Under the pieces are notes generated by a model. The model had not been told where the DNA came from. It saw only the letters and a list, made by a program, of their open reading frames with translations, and did not search any database. Below are positions 16,432-23,773 of a stretch of DNA of 30,231 bases, one piece after another. The translations under genes and the position numbers were made by a program. Source of the stretch: VGKU01 sp964388785 (GTDB taxonomy: Bacteria; Patescibacteriota; Patescibacteriia; UBA9934; GWF2-40-263); assembly GCA_964388785.1 (NCBI GenBank), contig CAYMBX010000013.1, positions 1 through 30,231 of the forward strand, given 5' to 3'. How positions within the stretch are numbered: position 1 is the stretch's first letter; the number at the start of each line of letters is the position of its first letter.

Positions 16432-16959
16432 CTATAACTTATACATCCTTCGGGCTATATCTGTCAACCGTTCTTCTGAGCGTGAAAAATTTTCTGCGCA
16501 AAATGTGCGCAAAATCTCGCGGATTTCATTTGGGTCCGTTTCTTCGAGTGGGATCGCAAGCATGGGCTGCCATTGGCTGAAAAAATCCAGATAAAGGATG
16601 CTTGTTGCCGGCGGGTCATACACGATGGAAAAATCACGCACGGCGTCATAATCATAGTAGGTATCGTCCACCAAAATTCCGGTCGAAGTTACCAAAACAG
16701 GTACGCGATCCGGTTCCTTAAACGTGGAAAGCAACATGATCACCCCGATCATTAAAATGATCACGGCGAAAAGAAAATTCGCGGTCGCGATTGCATACAC
16801 AATCAGTGCAACTCCAAGACAAATCGCCACTAGATACCACGTGCGCGAACGCTCGTGACGCGGAAACTCATCCACTTCCCACTCCAAGAGAACCTCGCCG
16901 ATGTCGATCAGTTCTTCTTGCTCCAATTCCTCTTCGTTTATGTATTCTTGATCCGCCAT
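16432..16959 (-). CDS. Small two-helix membrane protein, unknown
   Basis: The family is not recognised by name. The 175-residue protein has an acidic N-terminus (residues 1-33), then two adjacent membrane helices (about 41-60 and 62-79). A cytoplasmic C-terminal domain with alternating short strands (TSTGILVDDTYYDYDAVRD, then SILYLDF and PMLAIPLEE) and a final helix follows. That order, helical pair followed by a beta-rich domain and a closing helix, recalls bacterial PH-like domain proteins, but this is a weak inference. It follows the 284-residue membrane protein by 11 bases and probably shares its transcript, with tRNA-Arg and recG further downstream. Confidence 0.75.
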   Translation of the reverse strand: MADQEYINEEELEQEELIDIGEVLLEWEVDEFPRHERSRTWYLVAICLGVALIVYAIATANFLFAVIILMIGVIMLLSTFKEPDRVPVLVTSTGILVDDTYYDYDAVRDFSIVYDPPATSILYLDFFSQWQPMLAIPLEETDPNEIREILRTFCAENFSRSEERLTDIARRMYKL

Positions 16960-16970
16960 ACAAGCTTATT

Positions 16971-17825
16971 TTATGCGTTCTGTGGTTTCTTCACAAGCAC
17001 AATGTCGGGTTCTTCTCCCGGAAGATGACGACCGAGACGATACATTTCAATATCCTCCGGCACGGCAACGACCCCCTGCTTCAAATAATAATGATTATAG
17101 TAGCGTGGTTTTCCGATGGCATCGAATACTTCTTCTCCCGATTCTTCAACCGCCATTTTTCCCCCTAACCGCATTTTGTGTAAATCCCGCAATGTCAGAA
17201 TAATGATCACGATTACACCGGATAAAAGAATGCTGAAAAGCTGAAACAAAACGGAAGTGATTCCATAAAAATACAGAGCCAGAATCACAATACCTCCAAG
17301 CAAAAGCACGATTCCCCATTGGCCTCTGGTCATCCCTTCTTGCCAAAGAACAGAACTGCGGTTACGTTGAACTTCGATTTGTCCCAATATACCAACCGCA
17401 TCGTCATAAACTTCCGCAGCAGCCGTTTGTTGAAAACGACCTTTCTCAAACACTTCGTATATTTGTCCTAATATATGCGCGTTCTTTTTGTAATAAGCGC
17501 CGAGCTCATAGTCATAGGCAATCAAATAATACCCATCGATTAATTCACGTATTTTTCCAGTAAACGTTTCATCAAAATAGTCAGCATACTCAAATAAAGA
17601 TAACCAGAGCGCGTCCTCTTGTGCCACCGCATCCCGCAATTGATCATAGCGTGCGTTCATCCGTGAAATAAAGAAACCCGTAAAAATAGCAAAAAGAAAG
17701 GAGCTCACTGTTAAAATAACATCGATTCCTTCCGGTCTCTCCGGAGGTTCCGGAAAAATCCATGCGAGGATCCCAAATACAAAAATAGAGATGAATCCCC
17801 CTTTTATCGCTGTGATATAGGGCAT
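16971..17825 (-). CDS. Four-helix membrane protein, DUF4239-like, unknown
   Basis: This 284-residue protein has two N-terminal membrane helices (about 8-24 and 36-53), a long helical soluble middle (55-165, with SRMNARYDQLRDAVAQED) and two more helices (about 172-190 and 193-212), ending in a soluble tail. The layout matches bestrophin-like DUF4239 proteins; I could not confirm a motif. The ATG at 17825 is fixed on the upstream side by an in-frame TAA at 17835-17837. A TATAAT box lies only 8 bases before this ATG, while a strong AAGGAGG lies 16 bases before it and is better placed for an out-of-frame ATG at 17835. Confidence 0.72.
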   Translation of the reverse strand: MPYITAIKGGFISIFVFGILAWIFPEPPERPEGIDVILTVSSFLFAIFTGFFISRMNARYDQLRDAVAQEDALWLSLFEYADYFDETFTGKIRELIDGYYLIAYDYELGAYYKKNAHILGQIYEVFEKGRFQQTAAAEVYDDAVGILGQIEVQRNRSSVLWQEGMTRGQWGIVLLLGGIVILALYFYGITSVLFQLFSILLSGVIVIIILTLRDLHKMRLGGKMAVEESGEEVFDAIGKPRYYNHYYLKQGVVAVPEDIEMYRLGRHLPGEEPDIVLVKKPQNA

Positions 17826-17833
17826 ACGATTGC

Positions 17834-17839
17834 ATTATA
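17834..17839 (-). promoter_or_regulatory. TATAAT -10 box very close to the start of the 284-residue gene
   Basis: The minus strand reads TATAAT followed by 8 bases and the ATG at 17825. This would place the transcript start 0-2 bases before the codon, a nearly leaderless message. No convincing -35 was found. Confidence 0.45.
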
Positions 17840-17846
17840 CTCCTCC

Positions 17847-17875
17847 TTGATCATTTTCGGATAATCGCGTACCCT
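17847..17875 (+). promoter_or_regulatory. Candidate promoter for the tRNA-Ser pair
   Basis: TTGATC (17847-17852) and TACCCT (17870-17875) are 17 bases apart, ending 10 bases before the mature tRNA start at 17886. The -10 is a weak match. Confidence 0.4.
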
Positions 17876-17885
17876 GTCCACGTCT

Positions 17886-17980
<95 letters not shown>

Positions 17981-18029
17981 CGACTGTCGTTTTCAACACA
18001 GGACGGTAGTCGCAGGGCGAAGAAAATAC

Positions 18030-18118
18030 GGAGAGGTGGCCGAGCGGTTGATGGCAACAGTCTTGAAAACTGTCAGGGTGAATAGCCCTCGAGGGTTCGA
18101 ATCCCTCCCTCTCCGCCA
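18030..18118 (+). tRNA. tRNA-Ser, anticodon TGA, CCA encoded
   Basis: The acceptor GGAGAGG/CCTCTCC is identical to that of the preceding tRNA-Ser. The anticodon stem ACAGT/ACTGT encloses CTTGAAA, giving TGA for UCN codons. A class II variable arm (AGGGTGAATAGCCCT region) and TTCGAAT loop are present. It lies 51 bases after the other tRNA-Ser, so both are likely cut from one precursor. Confidence 0.96.
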
Positions 18119-18126
18119 CCTCAGAT

Positions 18127-18156
18127 AAAACAGTCGACCAAATCGTCTGTTTTTTT
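18127..18156 (+). terminator. Intrinsic terminator after the tRNA-Ser pair
   Basis: AAAACAG-t-CGA and TCG-t-CTGTTTT pair around the loop CCAAA, with one T-T mismatch, and run into a T-tract (nine or more T within 18150-18156 and the stem). It ends just before the promoter of the sugar dehydrogenase gene. Confidence 0.8.
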
Positions 18157-18157
18157 G

Positions 18158-18166
18158 TGGTATAAA
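18158..18166 (+). promoter_or_regulatory. Extended -10 box, TGGTATAAA, for sugar dehydrogenase
   Basis: TGG precedes TATAAA (18161-18166), and only 6 bases separate it from the ATG at 18173. The predicted transcript start is the A of the start codon, so the message would be leaderless. No clear -35 is seen, as is usual for extended -10 promoters. Confidence 0.5.
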
Positions 18167-18172
18167 GAAGAT

Positions 18173-19285
18173 ATGCGAAAAACCATTTTCTTTATCGTCA
18201 GTGTCTTCCTCGTAGCTTCGATTGCCATTTTTTTGATATTGAGAAACCCGGTGGATACTCCAACCGTCACGACGCCTTCCGAACCAAGCTCACAAACACC
18301 CGAGCCAAAAATTGTTGTGGAACAACTTGAAATTCCATGGGACATCGCATTCCTACCCGAGGGTGATCTGCTCATTACCGAACGTCCCGGTCGGCTTGTG
18401 CATGTGACGGCATCAGGCGAAAAAACAACGCTGACGGTCCCGGATGTTTACGCGTTTGGTGAAGGCGGTTTGCTTGGTCTTGCGCTGCATCCAAATTTTT
18501 CGGAAAATAGTTGGGTCTATCTGTATCTTTCATCGGGTGGATTTGGGCAAACCACGAATAAAATCATTCGCTACACGATCAAAGATGATGAATTATCTGA
18601 ATCAAAAACGATAATCGATAACATTCCGGGTGCAATGTATCACGACGGGGGTCGCATGGAATTCGGTCCAGACGGATATCTTTACATCACGACCGGGGAT
18701 GCGAGCCGATCGCATCTTGCACAGGACAAACACTCTTTGGCCGGAAAAATTTTGCGCATCAAAGATGACGGATCGATTCCGGACGACAACCCATTTGGCA
18801 CAGCGGTTTACTCGTACGGCCATCGGAATCCACAAGGTCTTGCCTGGGATGATGAAGGACGGCTGTGGGAAACGGAACACGGTCGTTCGGGGATTCGATC
18901 CGGATTGGACGAAATAAATTTGATAAAATCTGGAAGTAACTATGGCTGGCCTCTCCTCGAGGGCGACAATACTGCGAGAGGCCTTCAAGCACCTCATGCA
19001 CACTCCGGGACAGACACAACCTGGGCACCGGCAAGTGCGGCATATCTGAATGGGAGACTTTTCTTCGGAGGCCTCAAGGGAGAATCGCTCTACGAAGCCA
19101 TTCTCGAAGAGGAGCGCATTGTGGAAGTAAAAGCGCACTTTACCGGAATGTTCGGACGTATTCGTACAGTGCGTGTTGGTCCTGATGGTGCACTTTATCT
19201 TACGACAAGTAATCGTGATGGACGCGGTCAACCGCATCAAAGCGACGATCGGATTATCCGTATTGATCCGGAGACACTTAACTGA
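18173..19285 (+). CDS. PQQ-dependent soluble glucose/aldose sugar dehydrogenase
   Basis: The 370-residue protein (from ATG 18173) has an N-terminal membrane anchor or signal (about 4-23) and a six-bladed propeller of the GSDH family, which oxidises aldoses with PQQ outside the cytoplasm. Family hallmarks are EIPWDIAFLPEGDLLITER, GGLLGLALHPNF, YHDGGRMEFGPDGYLYITTG (an H-x-G-G-R variant), GHRNPQGLAW, LDEINLIKSGSNYGWP and GPDGALYLTTSN. Family members need bound PQQ and calcium. No pqq synthesis genes are present, so cofactor would have to be taken up. It stands alone on the plus strand and its end overlaps comF by 8 bases tail to tail. Confidence 0.88.
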   Translation: MRKTIFFIVSVFLVASIAIFLILRNPVDTPTVTTPSEPSSQTPEPKIVVEQLEIPWDIAFLPEGDLLITERPGRLVHVTASGEKTTLTVPDVYAFGEGGLLGLALHPNFSENSWVYLYLSSGGFGQTTNKIIRYTIKDDELSESKTIIDNIPGAMYHDGGRMEFGPDGYLYITTGDASRSHLAQDKHSLAGKILRIKDDGSIPDDNPFGTAVYSYGHRNPQGLAWDDEGRLWETEHGRSGIRSGLDEINLIKSGSNYGWPLLEGDNTARGLQAPHAHSGTDTTWAPASAAYLNGRLFFGGLKGESLYEAILEEERIVEVKAHFTGMFGRIRTVRVGPDGALYLTTSNRDGRGQPHQSDDRIIRIDPETLN

Positions 19286-19982
19286 TGCTTCCTTTGGCAA
19301 GCACGAATCCCCACACGGTCTCCACTCCCGCTTCTTTCAGTACACGCGCAGCACTATCCATTGTCGCTCCGGAAGTAAAGACGTCATCACATAAAATCAC
19401 CTTTTTCGGCACTTCGTTCACATGAGCATGAAGCGAAAACACCCCGTCTAATTCGCCGATTTGCCGCGTTGTATGCGAACGAAGCGCTTGAGAAGCGGTA
19501 AAACGTGAACGCTGCAGCATGTCAAAAGCAGGAATTGAAAACAGATGTGAAAACCAATCTGTCATCAAACCCGCTTGATCAAATCCCCGTGCACGACGCT
19601 TGCGCACGTGCAGGGGCACGGGAGCAAAAACGGCATCCCGCGCATACGGAAGAAAAATCGGGGCCGCACGGATAAGCCATTGTTGAAAAACAGGCTCGAT
19701 CCCTCGATCCCCGACATATTTCCATTGATGAATGGCTGCACGAATGACCGGATTTGCATAAACGCCAAATGCGGTCAGTCCGTCCAAATAGGTGTCCGCT
19801 TTACAGGAGAAACATGTGCGCGTGCTTGTTTCACATCCGCAAAAGGGGCAACCTTTGTCAACAAACGAAGGCCACCAAACCGCGGCGCAAGAAGCACACC
19901 AAAGAGTTCCCTCACGCGCGCATCCAACGCAATATCTTGGATACAGGGCGTCTACAACCAGTCGGCCGAGTCGACTTTCCAT
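19278..19982 (-). CDS. comFC: ComF family protein (competence-type phosphoribosyltransferase)
   Basis: The 234-residue protein belongs to the ComFC/GntX group, linked to DNA uptake in transformable bacteria. The N-terminus has two zinc-knuckle pairs: C18-x2-C21 with C29-x2-C32, and C45-x2-C48 with C57-x2-C60. The body is a type I phosphoribosyltransferase domain: PVPLHVRKRRARGFDQA at 121-137 and the PRPP loop VILCDDVFTSGATM at 195-208. The first 31 bases overlap the upstream VirB8-like gene, and it is the last gene of the secretion operon. That coupling is the strongest local hint that the machine deals with DNA. Partner ComFA is not seen. Confidence 0.92.
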   Translation of the reverse strand: MESRLGRLVVDALYPRYCVGCAREGTLWCASCAAVWWPSFVDKGCPFCGCETSTRTCFSCKADTYLDGLTAFGVYANPVIRAAIHQWKYVGDRGIEPVFQQWLIRAAPIFLPYARDAVFAPVPLHVRKRRARGFDQAGLMTDWFSHLFSIPAFDMLQRSRFTASQALRSHTTRQIGELDGVFSLHAHVNEVPKKVILCDDVFTSGATMDSAARVLKEAGVETVWGFVLAKGSIS

Positions 19983-20530
19983 ACGCCGGCTTCCTTGTTG
20001 AGCGTTAAACGAATTTCTTGATACTCAATTTTTGTATTCTGCGTCGACCCTTCCGAAATCTCCCGTTGCGTTTGCATCTTCATGGTTGCCTCACCGGATT
20101 CTTCATCCATTGACTCCACGACGACCGTCAATACACGTGTTGTGACTCCATAATACGTTTCCGGAAGCGTTGCGTTTTCGACGGTTGTTTTTGTTTGCTC
20201 CGCAAAGGCATCAGTCATGAGTGGAAGTAAATCGAAAAGATTCTGAAATTTCGCTTCGTTGGAATAACTGCCGTACCGTTCGGTAAAAGACTTTGCCACC
20301 GTGGTGGCGCTTGCAGCTTGTTGACGTGTTTCTTGTTCCTGCTCAAGCTGCTGTTGTTGCGGAGACGGACCATTGTCCGCAATTTCTTCTTGTTGTTCAA
20401 CAGAGGGTTCTGTCTTCTCTACAACCGGCTCCCCTTTAGGTTTCAAAAGAAACCAAACCCACAAAAGCAACAGAAGCAAGAGAAGAATAAGAAGTCCAAC
20501 GAGCGTTAAACGTGTTTTGCGTGTCATCAT
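19952..20530 (-). CDS. VirB8/TcpC-like anchored protein (tentative)
   Basis: This 192-residue protein has a strong leucine-rich membrane helix (about 8-28), a Glu/Gln-rich spacer (35-72), and an outward domain of about 115 residues. The domain has helices with F-x-x-x-Y-G-S-Y-S, then three to four strands (YGVTTRVLTVVVESMD, GEATMKMQTQREI, IEYQEIRLTLNKEAGVWKVD). A helix-then-sheet order ending in W-K-V-D is what NTF2-like VirB8/TcpC periplasmic domains look like, but similarity is by shape only. Its ATG overlaps the VirB4 stop by 4 bases (ATGA), so the two are translated together. Confidence 0.6.
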   Translation of the reverse strand: MMTRKTRLTLVGLLILLLLLLLLWVWFLLKPKGEPVVEKTEPSVEQQEEIADNGPSPQQQQLEQEQETRQQAASATTVAKSFTERYGSYSNEAKFQNLFDLLPLMTDAFAEQTKTTVENATLPETYYGVTTRVLTVVVESMDEESGEATMKMQTQREISEGSTQNTKIEYQEIRLTLNKEAGVWKVDSADWL

Positions 20531-22599
20531 ACCTGAAGTGAATCACGAATTTTTTGCGCTTCATCTTTTCCGGTCGATTCCTGGGCGAGCAATGCGGCGG
20601 CGGCGTCATCAGCCGCTTTCTGCGCTTCCTTTTCCGGATCAAACGGGGCATCTTCTTCCGCTTGACCATTACTTGTTGTTTCTTCCTCTTGTTCCATCGC
20701 CGCCTCTTCTGCCTCAAATTCTTTTTTCGCCTTTTCAATTTCAAGCAGCTGTTGCGGGTTGGTGGTCACGATTTGATCCTCGGTGTAGGACGCGACGATT
20801 TTGATCGCCACGTGTTTTTGTCCCGCAAAGAAAATTCCCTCACCCACCCCAGATTCCAAAAGCAAATATTTTTCGCCGTCGGTCAAATTAAACGTCTGCT
20901 GAATGGTATCGACGGCGGACGGCGACTGCTTCAACAAAATTTGAAGCGCGGAGTTCGTCACAATCGCCTGGCCATACGGCGAGCGCAAAAAGTCGTTGAC
21001 ATCTTGCGTGATGGTCGTGACACCGAGGAAATATTTTCGTGCACGTTTCACAAGCGCAAAAATAAACTTCGCAGAATCTTCGTTTGTCATCAGCCACCAT
21101 GCTTCATCAATCACCAGGATGCGCTTCTTCCGTTCCGAACGCGTCACATTCCAAATATAATTCACGATTGTATAAATCGCCGTGGGTCGCAATTCATCTT
21201 CCAAATCGCGCACGGAAAACACAACCAATTGATTTTTCATCTCGACCGTTGTGGGCGAATTGAGCAATCCGGAAAACGTTCCATCCGTATATTTTTTGAG
21301 ACGCGCGACAATCTGCTCCGCCCCCTCCATTCCTTCAAGAACATCTTGTAAATCCTGAATGATCGGTGGCTCGACATCCGCAAGCGAGATCAAGTCCGGT
21401 GTAATGTCTTTTTTTGCATACGTTTCAATCAATGCACGATCCAAAATAGAATCCTCTTCCGGGGTGAAACCAAGCTTTCCTTGTTCGCCGATCGGCTGGC
21501 CGATCATGATTCGGAGCAAACCTTTGAGCGTAATGACAGCGCTGCGGATAATATCATCAACTTTCGTTCCCTCCCCAATCGCTCTTGGCAAATCAAACGG
21601 ATTGACTTTCGCGTCCGAGGCAAGCGAGACGTTGATGAATGTCCCTCCCACGGCATCGGAAAGATGTTTGTATTCCATTTCCGGATCGATCACGATCACA
21701 TCCACGCCCATCATGAGCGAACGCAAAATTTCCAATTTCACCGTATAGGATTTTCCGGAGCCGGATGTGGCAAACACCACCGAATTTGCGTTCTGCAGAC
21801 TGAAGCGGTCAAATAAGATGAGCGAGTTGTTATGACGATTGATTCCATAGAGAATTCCATTGTCGGAAGTCAGGTCTGAGCTGATAAACGGAAAGGATGC
21901 TGCAATCGGTGAGGTGTTCATGTTGTACGCGATCTGCAGTTCATCGTTCCCAAGCGGAACCGTTGAATTAAATCCTTGTTCCGCCTGGTAAAATCCCGCT
22001 TTCGTATAAATCAGTTTGCTTCCAAAAAGCGACTCGACCTCCGAGGTGTAACGATCGAGTTCATCTTCGTTGCTTGCGTAAATCGTAATGTAAAAAGAAA
22101 ACTGAAAAAAGTGTTCGATGCCTTGGGTGAGCGCATCGCGCAAACCTTCCACGTCACGCAGTGCGGTTTCAGCCAACGGATCACGCGGCGCGCCTTTTTC
22201 CGCGGCCGCAAAAATTCCTGCCTCAAGCACACCGACTTTTTTCTGCAATTGTTTGAGAATAATGTTCGCCTTAATCGGATAGAAAAACATGGCGACATCA
22301 AACGTTTTATTCAGATTGATGAGCGGCGATGCCCAACCAAGCCCGATATGGCGCGGATACGTGATCACAAACAACGTACGGACAAACATGCCGCCGAGTT
22401 GCAAGGCGCGCGGCATCACTTCAAAGGACGCCGGCGCGATGATATCCTTGACCGTCACCACTCCACGACGATAAATCCGCTCCTCTTCAAGAATCTCACG
22501 TTCTTTTTTTACCTTTTCTTCCTCAGGCTTAATCACCGGCGCCTTTTTGGGAGGAGGCGTCGGCATGGACTGTTGGATTTTGCCTATTTCAATGGGCAT
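20527..22599 (-). CDS. virB4: Type IV secretion ATPase VirB4, main part
   Basis: The 690-residue protein is the energising ATPase at the base of the secretion channel. Walker A is ATSGSGKS at 277-284 after FDRFSLQNANSVVF. Walker B is ILVIDE at 494-499 in the context KRILVIDEAWWLM, and the later TTITQDVNDFL segment is the family's Gln/Asp motif. A middle domain (about 60-270) precedes the motor: YPRHIGLGWASPLINLNKTF is usual for VirB4. The usual N-terminal domain is missing and is encoded by the gene upstream. The C-terminus (625-690) is an acidic, Ala/Glu/Gln-rich tail not needed for ATPase activity. It overlaps the next gene by 4 bases. Confidence 0.94.
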   Translation of the reverse strand: MPIEIGKIQQSMPTPPPKKAPVIKPEEEKVKKEREILEEERIYRRGVVTVKDIIAPASFEVMPRALQLGGMFVRTLFVITYPRHIGLGWASPLINLNKTFDVAMFFYPIKANIILKQLQKKVGVLEAGIFAAAEKGAPRDPLAETALRDVEGLRDALTQGIEHFFQFSFYITIYASNEDELDRYTSEVESLFGSKLIYTKAGFYQAEQGFNSTVPLGNDELQIAYNMNTSPIAASFPFISSDLTSDNGILYGINRHNNSLILFDRFSLQNANSVVFATSGSGKSYTVKLEILRSLMMGVDVIVIDPEMEYKHLSDAVGGTFINVSLASDAKVNPFDLPRAIGEGTKVDDIIRSAVITLKGLLRIMIGQPIGEQGKLGFTPEEDSILDRALIETYAKKDITPDLISLADVEPPIIQDLQDVLEGMEGAEQIVARLKKYTDGTFSGLLNSPTTVEMKNQLVVFSVRDLEDELRPTAIYTIVNYIWNVTRSERKKRILVIDEAWWLMTNEDSAKFIFALVKRARKYFLGVTTITQDVNDFLRSPYGQAIVTNSALQILLKQSPSAVDTIQQTFNLTDGEKYLLLESGVGEGIFFAGQKHVAIKIVASYTEDQIVTTNPQQLLEIEKAKKEFEAEEAAMEQEEETTSNGQAEEDAPFDPEKEAQKAADDAAAALLAQESTGKDEAQKIRDSLQV

Positions 22600-22607
22600 A
22601 CACGGCG

Positions 22608-23294
22608 TTATTCATGCTGAATTTCAGCCAAATCAGTCAATTTTTCTTCTTCGAACACATCCGGATTATAGACGTTGTAATACAGTTCGATCAGTCCTTG
22701 CGTATCAAGGCGAACAGAGGAAAGCCCCATACTGTTAAGCTCGCCGGAAATCACATCGACACGACGAGAGAGTTGTTCAATACGATCGGCCAATTGCTTT
22801 TCGTTTAACTTCGCGGCCGCTGCCGGAGAAAGCGCTTCTCCGAGCCGTGTCCAGAAATTTTTCTTCTTGTTGGTGAGCGGATCGTATGGCACGACCAGAT
22901 AAAATCGCTTCTGCATGATCTGCCCGAGTTCAACAAGTTCTGTCACAAACGTTCGATAATCCGCAATCTGCGCGCGCAAAAGCTCGTTTTCGGTTTTTCG
23001 TTCTTGCTCGGAGAGCGCCTGCATGTACGCCTCAATATTCATGCGTCTTGATTGAATGACGATCTGCACGCTGAATTCGAGGCTGTTCAAAAAAGACATG
23101 TACGCCTGAATGATCGCCTCCTGTTCATCTTCGGATTTGAGGGCAAAGTTGATGCTCGAAACCAAAATGACCGCCCGTACGGTTCCGTCTTTCAAGATGA
23201 CCATGTCATCGCGAATCTCCGCAATATCAACATACTGTACAGTTGAAGGTCCCGGTTTTGGTTTCGCTAATTTTTTTGATTGCATCTCAGGCAT
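22608..23294 (-). CDS. VirB4 N-terminal (TraC-like) domain as a separate protein
   Basis: The 228-residue protein looks like the N-terminal domain of VirB4/TraC-type ATPases: VDIAEIRDDMVILKDGTVRA, VSSINFALKSEDEQEAIIQA, and LNSLEFSVQIVIQSRRMNIEAYM are the start of that domain in PrgI-linked VirB4 proteins. It then has a helical middle (YRTFVTELVELGQIMQKRFYLVVPY) and ends LIELYYNVYNPD. It has no Walker motifs. The VirB4 gene follows after 8 bases, so the two parts together cover a normal VirB4 length of about 900 residues. Whether the split proteins assemble is inference. Confidence 0.78.
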   Translation of the reverse strand: MPEMQSKKLAKPKPGPSTVQYVDIAEIRDDMVILKDGTVRAVILVSSINFALKSEDEQEAIIQAYMSFLNSLEFSVQIVIQSRRMNIEAYMQALSEQERKTENELLRAQIADYRTFVTELVELGQIMQKRFYLVVPYDPLTNKKKNFWTRLGEALSPAAAAKLNEKQLADRIEQLSRRVDVISGELNSMGLSSVRLDTQGLIELYYNVYNPDVFEEEKLTDLAEIQHE

Positions 23295-23303
23295 AATGAG
23301 ACA

Positions 23304-23735
23304 TTACTCCTCCGGTTTGTACACACCGCCCGTATTCACCACGAGCGTCAGTTCGGTCAATCGTGAGGATGATAACGGAGCTTTTCGTGGCCGTACCGGC
23401 GGCGGCGGGGGCAATTCCTCTTTAATAAACGCACGCAAATCACTGTCGGAATAGTTCTTGTCCCACACCCGCAACCGCGGACGCTTCATGGTTTGCAAAA
23501 TGTTGAGCATGAAGTAGTGAAATACCTGACCGTTAATTTTTGTAAACGCGAAAATTCCAGCGATCGCGATGATCGGAACACCCACCAAAAGAAACGGCAC
23601 AAACGAAAGCAGCTTAAAAAGGCCGAAATCCAGCAATCCGGCAACCATAAGGATGATAAACTGGCGGGCCGTGATCGGTCCGAAAATTTTATCTTCCGCG
23701 TCTATAAATTGTGGAACAACGAATTGATCAGGCAT
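23304..23735 (-). CDS. PrgI family protein (VirB3-like)
   Basis: This 143-residue membrane protein belongs to the PrgI family, which takes the VirB3 position beside VirB4 in Gram-positive and CPR type IV systems. It begins MPDQFVVPQFIDAEDKIFGP, the usual PrgI opening, and has two closely spaced membrane helices (about 23-43 and 45-65) with a small loop between them. The C-terminal part is cytoplasmic, with Pro-rich sequence (EELPPPPPVRPR). I chose ATG 23735; an in-frame GTG at 23750 would add five residues before the conserved start. It follows the 551-residue gene by a short gap and precedes the VirB4 N-domain gene by 9 bases. Confidence 0.9.
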   Translation of the reverse strand: MPDQFVVPQFIDAEDKIFGPITARQFIILMVAGLLDFGLFKLLSFVPFLLVGVPIIAIAGIFAFTKINGQVFHYFMLNILQTMKRPRLRVWDKNYSDSDLRAFIKEELPPPPPVRPRKAPLSSSRLTELTLVVNTGGVYKPEE

Positions 23736-23773
23736 AGAGAGGATTTCCACATTTGGCCTATTTTATCATTGTA

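Noticed and set aside
16317..16580. 87-residue frame beginning MHPAGFEPATPSS
   Set aside because: Its start is the reverse complement of the tRNA-Arg gene, a well-known false annotation.
20554..22620. Long plus-strand frames (265 and 214 residues) opposite virB4
   Set aside because: virB4 has intact motifs on the other strand. These frames are basic and Phe/Arg-rich without recognisable motifs.
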